Source of the DNA: an uncultured Ruminococcus sp.
Lineage (GTDB): Bacteria; Bacillota; Clostridia; Oscillospirales; Acutalibacteraceae
Length of the DNA: 5,965 nt
Reading direction: 5' to 3'
Assembly: GCA_902767175.1 (NCBI GenBank)
Contig: CACXGH010000175.1
Span: 1-5,965, forward strand
Both the position numbers and the translations under genes were made by a program. Below are positions 1-5,233 of the stretch, in pieces. Below the pieces are notes generated by a model. It did not search any database and was not told where the DNA came from. It was given only the letters and a program-made list of their open reading frames with translations. Within the stretch, counting starts at the first letter, position 1; each line of letters begins with the position of its first letter.

Positions 1-77
1 GCGTCGGTGGGGGATTTTAACCCGCCACCGACGGACGTATGGCACCCGCCGCCTTTAGAGGCGGGGGACATCGACGC
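1..77. repeat. GC-rich multi-hairpin palindromic intergenic element
   Basis: Seen directly: GCGTCG at 1-6 is complementary to CGACGC at 72-77 and could close the whole element. Inside, CGTCGGTGG at 2-10 pairs perfectly with CCACCGACG at 25-33, extended by GGG 11-13 against CCC 21-23 around a bulged G. CCGCCT at 49-54 pairs with AGGCGG at 59-64 around a four-base loop. The left arm can thus serve either the outer stem or the first hairpin. The base composition is far richer in GC than the AT-rich leader that follows. This fits a dispersed palindromic repeat of the kind found between genes in Clostridia. It has no T-tract, so a simple terminator is less likely. Copy number elsewhere cannot be judged here. 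Confidence 0.6.
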
Positions 78-93
78 TTGTTATACATATTAT
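65..93 (+). promoter_or_regulatory. Possible upstream promoter of the LytTR/kinase operon
   Basis: GGGACA at 65-70 (4 of 6 to TTGACA), a 17-bp spacer, then TATTAT at 88-93 (5 of 6 to TATAAT). The -35 box lies inside the right end of the palindromic element. If used, transcription would start near base 100, within the left arm of the 94-175 inverted repeat, so most of that structure would be carried in the leader RNA. It competes with the candidate at 105-133. Confidence 0.25.
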
Positions 94-175
94 GACAAAA
101 CGGAGTGACTGCATCTTCTCACTTTATTATACTGATAGTGAATTTTTCACAGCTTTTTCGTGCAGTCATTTTGTC
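94..175. promoter_or_regulatory. Interrupted inverted repeat in the operon leader
   Basis: GACAAAA at 94-100 and TGACTGCA at 106-113 together form the reverse complement of the uninterrupted TGCAGTCATTTTGTC at 161-175. That gives 15 matched pairs with the five bases CGGAG (101-105) bulged on the left. A small hairpin, GTGAA 138-142 with TTCAC 146-150, sits in the loop. As DNA this could be a dyad operator or a small insertion; as RNA it would be a stem ending about ten bases before the ribosome binding site at 186-193. No clear LytTR direct-repeat box was found here. Confidence 0.45.
105..133 (+). promoter_or_regulatory. Possible promoter of the LytTR/kinase operon
   Basis: GTGACT at 105-110 (4 of 6 to the -35 consensus), a 17-bp spacer, then TATACT at 128-133 (5 of 6 to the -10 consensus). 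The predicted start is near base 140, giving a leader of about 60 bases. The -35 box overlaps the left arm of the inverted repeat, so a protein bound to that dyad could block this promoter. It is an alternative to the 65-93 candidate; neither is proven. Confidence 0.35.
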
Positions 176-185
176 TGTCCCCCGG

Positions 186-193
186 AAGGAGGT
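186..193 (+). promoter_or_regulatory. Ribosome binding site fixing the regulator start
   Basis: AAGGAGGT, a near-perfect Shine-Dalgarno sequence, lies seven bases before the ATG at 201. It rules out the longer open frame that begins at the GTG at 105, whose extra N-terminal residues are not receiver-like. Confidence 0.85.
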
Positions 194-200
194 CATTTCC

Positions 201-908
201 ATGCAGATAGCAATATGCGATGATGAAGATGTTTTCAGGCAGGATCTTAAAGACAGACTTGTGAACTATAAAAAAGAAAAAAGAATATCAATGGACATAT
301 ACGAATTTGAAAACGGTGAAAGTCTTCTCTCCTCGGATATGGTATTCGACATGATATTCCTTGACTATCAGCTCCCCGATATCAACGGAATGGATATTGC
401 CCGTACACTTCGCCTGAGAAATGCGGCGTGCAGTATTATTTTTGTTACACAATATCCCGGCTTTGTTTTTGAGTCATTCGAGGTAACACCGTTCCGCTTT
501 TTTGTCAAGCCTCTCGAGGACGAAAAGCTCCATGCCGCTATGGATACCTATTTAAGCAATAATAAACTGCTGAACCCTGTTGTTATAGTACATAACGGTC
601 AGCAGATAACGATAGAAGCAAAAAACATACTCTATCTTGAAGGTGACGGAAAATATTGTCTTGTACGCACTGTCGATGATACCTTCCGCAGCTCGAAAAC
701 TCTTTCCCATGTTCAGGCACTCCTGCCAAAGCATTGCTTTTACCGCATTCATAAATCCTATGTGGTGAATATGTATTATATCTCATTGATCCAGGGCAGT
801 GAGCTGCAGCTGATAAACGGTGAAAGGGCATCTATAGGCAGGACACGCCTTGCCGATTTCAGACGAAGCTATATGGATTTTGTAAAAAACTATTATGTGA
901 GGCTATAA
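201..908 (+). CDS. LytTR-family response regulator (AgrA/LytR type)
   Basis: A 235-residue DNA-binding response regulator, expected to be phosphorylated by the kinase encoded next door and then to bind promoter DNA in the cytoplasm. The N-terminal receiver domain (about residues 1-120) opens with MQIAICDDED, giving the acidic pocket at D7, D8 and E9. The phospho-acceptor is D55 in FLDYQLP, the conserved threonine is T83 and the conserved lysine is K103 in FVKP. A LytTR DNA-binding domain follows (about 126-232), with the typical ILYLEGDGKY strand and FYRIHKSYVVN helix region. The length is usual for the family. The start at 201 is set by the AAGGAGGT site. The stop overlaps the kinase ATG by one base (TAATG), so the two are translationally coupled. 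The target genes cannot be told from sequence; autoregulation is common in this family. The family call is firm, but the gene name is not recognised. Confidence 0.95.
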   Translation: MQIAICDDEDVFRQDLKDRLVNYKKEKRISMDIYEFENGESLLSSDMVFDMIFLDYQLPDINGMDIARTLRLRNAACSIIFVTQYPGFVFESFEVTPFRFFVKPLEDEKLHAAMDTYLSNNKLLNPVVIVHNGQQITIEAKNILYLEGDGKYCLVRTVDDTFRSSKTLSHVQALLPKHCFYRIHKSYVVNMYYISLIQGSELQLINGERASIGRTRLADFRRSYMDFVKNYYVRL

Positions 909-2203
909 TGAATTATATCAATCTGACATCTGCTGCAGGTCTTATACTTCTCCACATTTGTGTTATCATGCTGTCAATACGGCTGTTTGGCGCCGTATGT
1001 AAAAAAAGAATATGCATAACCGTATGTATTCTGATACTGACAGGACTGAGTATATGCAGTCTGTTTCTGCAGAATGAGATAATATCACTTATACAGGTGG
1101 GATTTCCCGCTGCAGGCAGCCTTCTTGCACGGGTCTCACTCCGTGAAATACGGCTGCGTACTATCCTTTCGGAATACTTCACCCTGTATATGCTGAGTAT
1201 AATCCTTATTTCCGCATCTGTAGCAGATCAGGTACAAGGCACCTTCGCCGAACGTTTTTTTGAGCTGTCAGCCTTTGTGATACTCTTTATTGCCTGTATT
1301 TTTATTACCAGATCAGGACTGAGACAGAGAATAAAATATACCCTTCGGCTGACTCCCGTGATAATAAAGAAAACCACCCTTGCATTTCTTGCCTGCTATG
1401 CATTCCTTTCATTTTCGATACTCAATAAACCATTCTACTATGATCCCTTATGGTCAAACTCCGTAAAGATCATCTTTGTCATCATGATGGTCATAATGGC
1501 ACTGATAATCATTTCTCTGGTAATATATTCAACATCGAACAGACATTTTAAAGGACTTACAGCACATTACAAGAATCAGATCAAGGCACAGTCCGAGTAT
1601 TATACCAAGCTGTCGGAATCAAACTTCAGGCTCCGTAAATTCAGACATGATTTTGAAAACCTCCATATCGGAATATCCGCTCTGCTCAAGGAGGGAAAAC
1701 ACGATGAAGCATTGAAAATGCTCGAGACTCAGAGCAGGGAGCTGTCAATTATTCCGTCAAAATATGATACGGGCAGCGGCATTGCGGACGCACTGCTCCT
1801 TGATAAGGCACAAAAGGGACAAGCTGACGGCACTGTAATAGAATTTGAAGGTGCAATACCACCTGAGGCGATAAAACCATATGATCTCTGCATAATCTTA
1901 GGCAATCCTCTTGACAATGCGCTTGAAGCCTGCGCCCTTATCAGCGGCGAAAATAAGGTAATAAAGGTAAGCTGTTCGGGAAACTGCGGATTTCTGTTTG
2001 TCGAGATAACCAATCCTGTCAATAAAAGGGTAGAATTCTCCGGCGGAATGCCTGTTACAACAAAACACGATAATGATTATCACGGCATCGGGCTTTTTTC
2101 ACTTGAACTTGCCGTATCACAGTACAGCGGAGAATTGAAGCTATCCTGTGATGATCATGAATTCCGTGTTTCTATCGCTTTATCTCTCGAAAAAAAGCAG
2201 TAA
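908..2203 (+). CDS. Membrane sensor histidine kinase, GHKL/AgrC-like
   Basis: A 431-residue sensor kinase, partner of the LytTR regulator upstream. The first 207 residues hold six or seven hydrophobic segments (about 7-29, 36-56, 60-76, 90-105, 119-134, 155-172 and 186-207). That polytopic sensor layout is known from AgrC-type peptide receptors. A short linker helix leads to the dimerisation and phosphorylation segment, where FRHDFENL places the phospho-acceptor at H247. The C-terminal GHKL ATPase domain (about 320-428) has an N box, LGNPLDNALEA, with N333, D336 and N337, and a glycine box, HGIGL, at 392-396. It is therefore complete and likely active. The family often senses secreted autoinducer peptides, but no agrB or recognised agrD gene lies in the window, so the ligand is unknown. 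Translation starts inside the regulator's stop codon. The gene ends a few bases before a long terminator. Confidence 0.93.
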   Translation: MNYINLTSAAGLILLHICVIMLSIRLFGAVCKKRICITVCILILTGLSICSLFLQNEIISLIQVGFPAAGSLLARVSLREIRLRTILSEYFTLYMLSIILISASVADQVQGTFAERFFELSAFVILFIACIFITRSGLRQRIKYTLRLTPVIIKKTTLAFLACYAFLSFSILNKPFYYDPLWSNSVKIIFVIMMVIMALIIISLVIYSTSNRHFKGLTAHYKNQIKAQSEYYTKLSESNFRLRKFRHDFENLHIGISALLKEGKHDEALKMLETQSRELSIIPSKYDTGSGIADALLLDKAQKGQADGTVIEFEGAIPPEAIKPYDLCIILGNPLDNALEACALISGENKVIKVSCSGNCGFLFVEITNPVNKRVEFSGGMPVTTKHDNDYHGIGLFSLELAVSQYSGELKLSCDDHEFRVSIALSLEKKQ

Positions 2204-2206
2204 CAG

Positions 2207-2254
2207 AGAAAAAGAGAGCAATATGCAGATAATGCATATTGACTCTCTTTTTCT
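2207..2254. terminator. Long intrinsic terminator, probably bidirectional
   Basis: The arms 2207-2226 and 2234-2254 pair over 20 base pairs with a single bulged A at 2242 and a seven-base loop. The GC-containing core is GAGAG-CAATATGC. On the plus strand it is followed by TTTTTCT (2248-2254), and on the minus strand by the complement of the A-tract 2209-2213. It begins three bases after the kinase stop codon, so it ends the two-component operon. It could also stop transcripts arriving from the right on the minus strand. Confidence 0.88.
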
Positions 2255-2300
2255 GATATCCCCTGCATTTTAAAAAAGATATTATCTATTAAGCCGAAAA

Positions 2301-2312
2301 TGCCGTACGGCA
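2301..2312. repeat. 12-bp perfect palindrome
   Basis: TGCCGTACGGCA is a perfect palindrome. Its left half is also complementary to TACGGCA at 2368-2374, which is followed by a second copy, TACGGCT, at 2376-2382. It could be a dimeric protein-binding site, or one arm of two mutually exclusive RNA pairings. Confidence 0.5.
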
Positions 2313-2359
2313 AACGAACAAAGCAGAACAAAAGGTAAAACAGGGGGTGTAATTACCTT

Positions 2360-2455
2360 ATGTACGATACGGCATTACGGCTATGGAATATGCTTCTCGA
2401 GTGCAGCATATTACCACCTTGTAAAAAAGAGCTTCGGAAATTATTTTCCGCCTGA
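2360..2455 (+). CDS. Possible 31-residue small peptide (speculative signal peptide)
   Basis: ATG at 2360 follows the purine-rich GGGGGTG at 2343-2349 by ten bases and opens 31 codons ending in TGA at 2453-2455. The peptide has a mixed hydrophobic/charged N-terminal half (ALRLWNMLLE), a core CSILPPC with two cysteines, and a basic tail starting KKELRK. That order, amphipathic helix then a cysteine core followed by a proline and a charged tail, loosely recalls AgrD precursors. The gene lies downstream of an AgrC-like kinase, but no AgrB is present and the operon terminator lies between. The start region sits inside the long-range stem at 2292-2382, so expression could be structure-controlled. 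The same segment is also open in another frame (2274-2501) that lacks a start codon, so chance or a decayed gene is quite possible. Confidence 0.2.
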   Translation: MYDTALRLWNMLLECSILPPCKKELRKLFSA

Positions 2456-2605
2456 TGGTAAAGCTGCAGCTCATCATTTTGGTAAAAATCATTCCCGATA
2501 GTTTCTCCGTACCCAACAATTGTGATATATAAGTACAATATATCCTAACTGTTGCCATGTAATTATAGTATATTATTTATCACTATTATAGTCGGCTTGG
2601 AGTTT

Positions 2606-2634
2606 TCTGCTGTTTTTCGGGAGCAAACAGCAGA
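2606..2634. repeat. Perfect 10-bp hairpin
   Basis: TCTGCTGTTT (2606-2615) and AAACAGCAGA (2625-2634) form a perfect 10-bp stem around the nine-base loop TTCGGGAGC. No T-tract follows on either strand, so it does not look like a standard intrinsic terminator. It may be the last domain of the structured spacer, or a stem protecting the 3' end of transcripts. Confidence 0.5.
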
Positions 2635-2641
2635 CATATTC

Positions 2642-2684
2642 AAAAAGGAATAATCAGACCTCTTATTTTCACTGTCAGGATTAT
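2642..2684 (-). terminator. Probable terminator of the CpXC gene
   Basis: Read on the minus strand, GATTAT/ATAATC (2679-2684 with 2650-2655) and GTC/GAC (2674-2676 with 2657-2659) form an imperfect stem with a small internal loop. TCC and then TTTTT follow, the complement of AAAAA at 2642-2646. It lies about 40 bases past the stop codon of the minus-strand gene. The stem is AT-rich and interrupted, so the strength is uncertain. Confidence 0.45.
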
Positions 2685-2725
2685 AGTCACAGGAATCAAT
2701 GAATATATCTTACAATAATTGTGCC

Positions 2726-3400
2726 TTACTGTTCTTCTTCCACATTTCCCGTGAGAAAGCTATATGCCCAATTTTCATCTATGAACATTTCTCCCTTCTG
2801 CATTTCAGGCAGCATATTTCCGTATCTTTCCGCAAGCTCCTTATACAGTCCGTCATCTAATCCCGACGAACATATATATTCACCCGATTCATAGATAAAT
2901 ACAGCCTTTTTCCCGTCATCACCGCAATAGAAATACAGCTCCGGGTCCTCACATTCCTCCTTTTCTTTTTGATATTTCAGAAGTACCATGAATTTATATA
3001 TCTCTATAATTCTGTCATCAAGACCTGCATCGAATATCATGAGTTTTTCTATAAGTCTGTTTCTTGACCTTACAACTCTGACCGTATAGTCATTGTTCAC
3101 GATATCCTCAAGCATCTCCATGTTTTCGCTTTCCTTAATGGCATCAAGAAATTCCTCAGCCATTTCATCGCTGTCAGCATACTGTATCATTATTTTTGAA
3201 GTCATATTATGATAAAGAAAGCCGTAATCAAAATAAGTCTCATCGCCGCATTCGGGGCAATGAAATAAAAACGCAGACCTGTCCCGCACTGCCTTTTCCA
3301 TATCAGGGTCTATATCGGTATTTATGCTGTCCCATACGGTAAATTCGCTCGTCTTACCACAGTGCGGACATTTAACATTTTCGGTTCGTTTCATTGACAT
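2726..3400 (-). CDS. CpXC-domain protein
   Basis: A 224-residue soluble protein without a signal peptide or membrane segment. Near the N-terminus are two cysteine pairs, CPHC at residues 11-14 and CPEC at 48-51, which would form a zinc-ribbon-like metal site. They are separated by the stretch VWDSINTDIDPDMEKAV, as in the CpXC family. The following FDYGFLYHNM strand and the later VRVVRSRNRLIEKLMIFDAGLDDRIIE region (about 107-133) also match the usual CpXC plan. The C-terminal part (about 150-224) is acidic. The family's biochemical role is not established; metal binding is inferred from the cysteines. The ATG at 3400 is preceded by GAGGAGG (3408-3414) with seven bases between, which favours it over the in-frame ATG two codons later. 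It is a single-gene unit with its own promoter and terminator, convergent with the two-component operon and divergent from the peptidase gene. Confidence 0.88.
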   Translation of the reverse strand: MSMKRTENVKCPHCGKTSEFTVWDSINTDIDPDMEKAVRDRSAFLFHCPECGDETYFDYGFLYHNMTSKIMIQYADSDEMAEEFLDAIKESENMEMLEDIVNNDYTVRVVRSRNRLIEKLMIFDAGLDDRIIEIYKFMVLLKYQKEKEECEDPELYFYCGDDGKKAVFIYESGEYICSSGLDDGLYKELAERYGNMLPEMQKGEMFIDENWAYSFLTGNVEEEQ

Positions 3401-3432
3401 ATTGAATCCTCCTCATTATTTGTAGTTACTAT

Positions 3433-3461
3433 AGTATATCACAGATTTATCTGAGTGAAAA
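3433..3461 (-). promoter_or_regulatory. Promoter of the CpXC gene with a dyad in the spacer
   Basis: On the minus strand, TTTTCA (3456-3461, 4 of 6) is followed by a 17-bp spacer and TATACT (3433-3438, 5 of 6). TG lies one base upstream of the latter, making an extended -10 (TGATATACT). The spacer holds the dyad CAGAT-TT-ATCTG (3442-3453), exactly where a repressor could exclude RNA polymerase. The leader would be roughly 25-30 bases. Confidence 0.6.
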
Positions 3462-3631
3462 CCCTTTTTTTAATCTTTAAACGGTTCCCACATCAGCACA
3501 CACTGACAGATAATCACCTGACCTATCCCGAACCAACCTGTATATCCAAATCGTATACAAAGTATAAGATACATTCCGAAAAAATGAAATACCGCATTGT
3601 ATATAGAAATATTTTCCATGTTATGGTAAGA

Positions 3632-3637
3632 TATAAT
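3632..3637 (+). promoter_or_regulatory. -10 box of the probable peptidase promoter
   Basis: A perfect TATAAT lies 35 bases before the peptidase ATG at 3672. No good -35 box is found at normal spacing (ATATTT at 3609-3614 is weak), so the promoter may be activator-dependent or the box fortuitous. The leader would be about 28 bases. The rest of 3462-3631 is AT-rich spacer in which I see no gene or strong hairpin. Confidence 0.45.
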
Positions 3638-3671
3638 AAAGTGTAATTTATTCTTAACCGGAGCTGATAAA

Positions 3672-5210
3672 ATGAAAAATAAAATATGTATTCTCCTTAC
3701 TGCGCTGCTTATATTATGCACTGCATCTTCGGGCTGCGGAAATCAAAATAAAACAGAAACCTCTGTAGTCTCTGTCATTGATACCGTTAGCGTTATTGAT
3801 GAAAAACAATCTTCTGAATCAGAGCGCAGTACCGAACAGTCCTCTGAAACCAAGAGCAGTACCAAACAATCCTCTGAAACCAAGAGCGGTACACAACAGT
3901 CCTCTGAAACAAAGAGCAGTACCGAACAGTCCTCTGAAACCGAGGGCAGTACCGAACAATCTCATACAGAGTCATCGGCTGTCGTCCCCGAAGCCAAGAG
4001 CATAGCCCTGACCAAGCATGAAATAACCCTCACACCGGGTCAGCAGACTGAAATCAATTATCTTCTATCTCCCGATGATGCGCCTCGAAAGGGAGTAACC
4101 TATTATATCAGCGATACTTCCGTATTTACAATAAGCCCATACGGTGTAATTACAGCAAATTCACCCGGCAGTGCAGAGCTTTCGGCAAAAACAGACAGCG
4201 GTCTGAGCGATGTCTGCAAAATCACCGTTATCCCCTCACCCGAGCCGTCTTTAACAAGCACGGAAGAAAGCCCGTCTCCTTCATCAAAGCTTACAAATGC
4301 CATTGTCGACCCTTATACGGCATATAACTCAGAGCGTGTATACCGTGACATAGACCTGCTGTGCAGCAGATATCCCGATATACTTGCAAAATATGATACG
4401 GGCAAAAGCACCAAAGGAAAGCCCATTACCTATGTAACATTGGGAAAGGGCAGCAAGAAGGGCTGTATAGTTGCCGGAATTCATTCAAGAGAGCATATAA
4501 CGATAAGCTTTACTATGAAATGTATCGAAGAATTTGCTCAGGCATATACGGACGGCAGTATGTACGGCAGCTATGATGTACGGTCACTTCTGAATGAATA
4601 TACACTTTATATTATTCCTATGTGCAATCCTGACGGAACAGATATTTCAACCGCAGGCGAGTCTCCGCTTGTTGCCGTCAACGGATTTGATGCCGATAAC
4701 TATAAGCTGAACGCAAACGGTGTAAATCTTAATCTGAACTTCCCCTATAATTGGGAAACTCATCTTGCAAATTCAGGATATATTCCCGGCGATGAACAAT
4801 ATCACGGCTCGTCTGTGGCAAGCGAAAAGGAAACTCAGGCTATTATGAAGCTTTGCTCGGAAAACGAATTTCTCTGGCTGCTCGATATGCACATTCTCGG
4901 CGGAGGTATTTTCTGGAGAGATGAGTATAACGGAGAGATACCTGATGACTACAAGTTCACAAGCAGTATAAGCGATGTCTGCGGCTATCAGATTTTCGGA
5001 ATATCAACTAATATCTCCAAATACAGCGGCGGTCTTGAAAATTGGTTCCGCTTCGCATACAACAGACCTGCGCTCTGCATAGAGATGATTCCTATATCAC
5101 AGGCTTATTTCACAGATACCTATATAGGCTATAACAGCTATTTTGAGCAGGCTGTAGATTGGCAGCGGACAAAGTACACCTATCTTGAAGCCATGTCATG
5201 CATGAAATAA
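3672..5210 (+). CDS. Lipoprotein with Big_2 domain and M14 zinc peptidase domain
   Basis: A 512-residue surface enzyme. A lipoprotein signal peptide with a basic start and hydrophobic core ends at ASSGC, so Cys22 should be lipidated and anchor the protein outside the membrane. Residues 47-96 are five copies of a ten-residue Ser/Glu/Thr-rich unit, a flexible stalk. Residues about 109-187 are a Big_2 (bacterial Ig-like) domain, with a Pro/Ser linker to about 206. The M14 peptidase domain (about 212-505) keeps the zinc ligands H271 and E274 in HSRE and H407 in DMHILGG, plus the likely catalytic E471 in LCIEMI. NPDG is at 319-322. The end of the domain (GGLENWFRFAYNRPALCIE) resembles M14C enzymes that cut gamma-D-glutamyl-diaminopimelate bonds in peptidoglycan peptides. 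The carboxypeptidase-A NR motif reads LNLNF here, with L355 in place of arginine. CGGAG at 3659-3663, eight bases upstream, supports the start. The peptidase family is firm; the substrate is inferred. Confidence 0.9.
   Translation: MKNKICILLTALLILCTASSGCGNQNKTETSVVSVIDTVSVIDEKQSSESERSTEQSSETKSSTKQSSETKSGTQQSSETKSSTEQSSETEGSTEQSHTESSAVVPEAKSIALTKHEITLTPGQQTEINYLLSPDDAPRKGVTYYISDTSVFTISPYGVITANSPGSAELSAKTDSGLSDVCKITVIPSPEPSLTSTEESPSPSSKLTNAIVDPYTAYNSERVYRDIDLLCSRYPDILAKYDTGKSTKGKPITYVTLGKGSKKGCIVAGIHSREHITISFTMKCIEEFAQAYTDGSMYGSYDVRSLLNEYTLYIIPMCNPDGTDISTAGESPLVAVNGFDADNYKLNANGVNLNLNFPYNWETHLANSGYIPGDEQYHGSSVASEKETQAIMKLCSENEFLWLLDMHILGGGIFWRDEYNGEIPDDYKFTSSISDVCGYQIFGISTNISKYSGGLENWFRFAYNRPALCIEMIPISQAYFTDTYIGYNSYFEQAVDWQRTKYTYLEAMSCMK
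3810..3959 (+). repeat. Five tandem 30-bp units encoding a Ser/Thr/Glu stalk
   Basis: Five in-frame 30-base units (3810-3839, 3840-3869, 3870-3899, 3900-3929 and 3930-3959) encode SSETKSSTEQ-like decapeptides. The first is the most diverged. The middle units differ by only a few bases, so slippage or recombination could change copy number without shifting the frame. It lies between the lipid anchor and the Big_2 domain and probably sets how far the enzyme reaches from the membrane. Confidence 0.9.
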
Positions 5211-5220
5211 ACAATAAACA

Positions 5221-5226
5221 GGAGGT
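5221..5226 (+). promoter_or_regulatory. Ribosome binding site deciding the last gene's start
   Basis: GGAGGT lies seven bases before the ATG at 5234. Two other in-frame ATGs exist: 5228 is only one base from the site, and 5198 lies upstream of the site inside the peptidase gene. The start at 5234 is therefore preferred. Confidence 0.8.
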
Positions 5227-5233
5227 CATGATA

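Larger units (their letters stand above)
2292..2634. ncRNA. Highly structured spacer; candidate structured RNA or cis-regulatory element
   Basis: The 470-base spacer between the operon terminator and the CpXC gene has no convincing long ORF but many inverted repeats. A long-range stem pairs AGCCG 2292-2296 with CGGCT 2378-2382 and AATGCCGTA 2299-2307 with TACGGCATT 2368-2376, extended by CG/CG around a bulged A. Within its loop, AAGGTAA 2332-2338 pairs with TTACCTT 2353-2359, presenting a GGGGG run. Further stems are 2384-2393 with 2406-2416 (one bulge), CGGAAA-TTAT-TTTCCG at 2435-2450, TGATG 2453-2457 with CATCA 2472-2476, GATATAT 2524-2530 with ATATATC 2538-2544, and 2606-2615 with 2625-2634. 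A TATTAT box at 2280-2285 would place a plus-strand start near 2292, where the first stem begins, but no good -35 is present. Strand, extent and class are unknown. I do not recognise a known RNA family. Confidence 0.3.

Noticed and set aside
148..174. Weak direct repeat (CAG-n-TTT-n-G, 13-bp period) as a LytTR binding box
   Set aside because: Only about half the positions match, and the spacing differs from the roughly two-turn spacing of known LytTR half-sites.
105..200. N-terminal extension of the response regulator from GTG at 105
   Set aside because: The AAGGAGGT at 186-193 and the receiver-like MQIAICDDE at 201 mark the true start; the extension overlaps promoter and leader signals.
2353..2558. 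Two overlapping minus-strand frames of 61 and 66 codons in the spacer
   Set aside because: One starts with TTG and the other has no ribosome binding site. They overlap each other in different frames and show no recognisable motif.
2255..2725. tmRNA, RNase P RNA or tRNA genes in the spacer
   Set aside because: None of their conserved sequence blocks, such as a T-arm GTTCGA or a CCA end, could be found by eye.
3455..3646. 63-codon plus-strand frame upstream of the peptidase
   Set aside because: It begins inside the CpXC promoter, has no Shine-Dalgarno sequence, and runs through the peptidase -10 box.
3810..3959. CRISPR array
   Set aside because: The units are contiguous with no unique spacers, are non-palindromic, and are translated in frame as a protein stalk.
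3778..4005. Repetitive alternative frames across the tandem repeat, on both strands
   Set aside because: They are periodic only because the 30-bp array is in frame with multiples of three. The lipoprotein frame has the signal peptide and domains.
5198..5233. Longer start (ATG 5198 or 5228) for the last gene
   Set aside because: The first lies inside the peptidase gene upstream of the GGAGGT site and the second is one base from it; 5234 has normal spacing.
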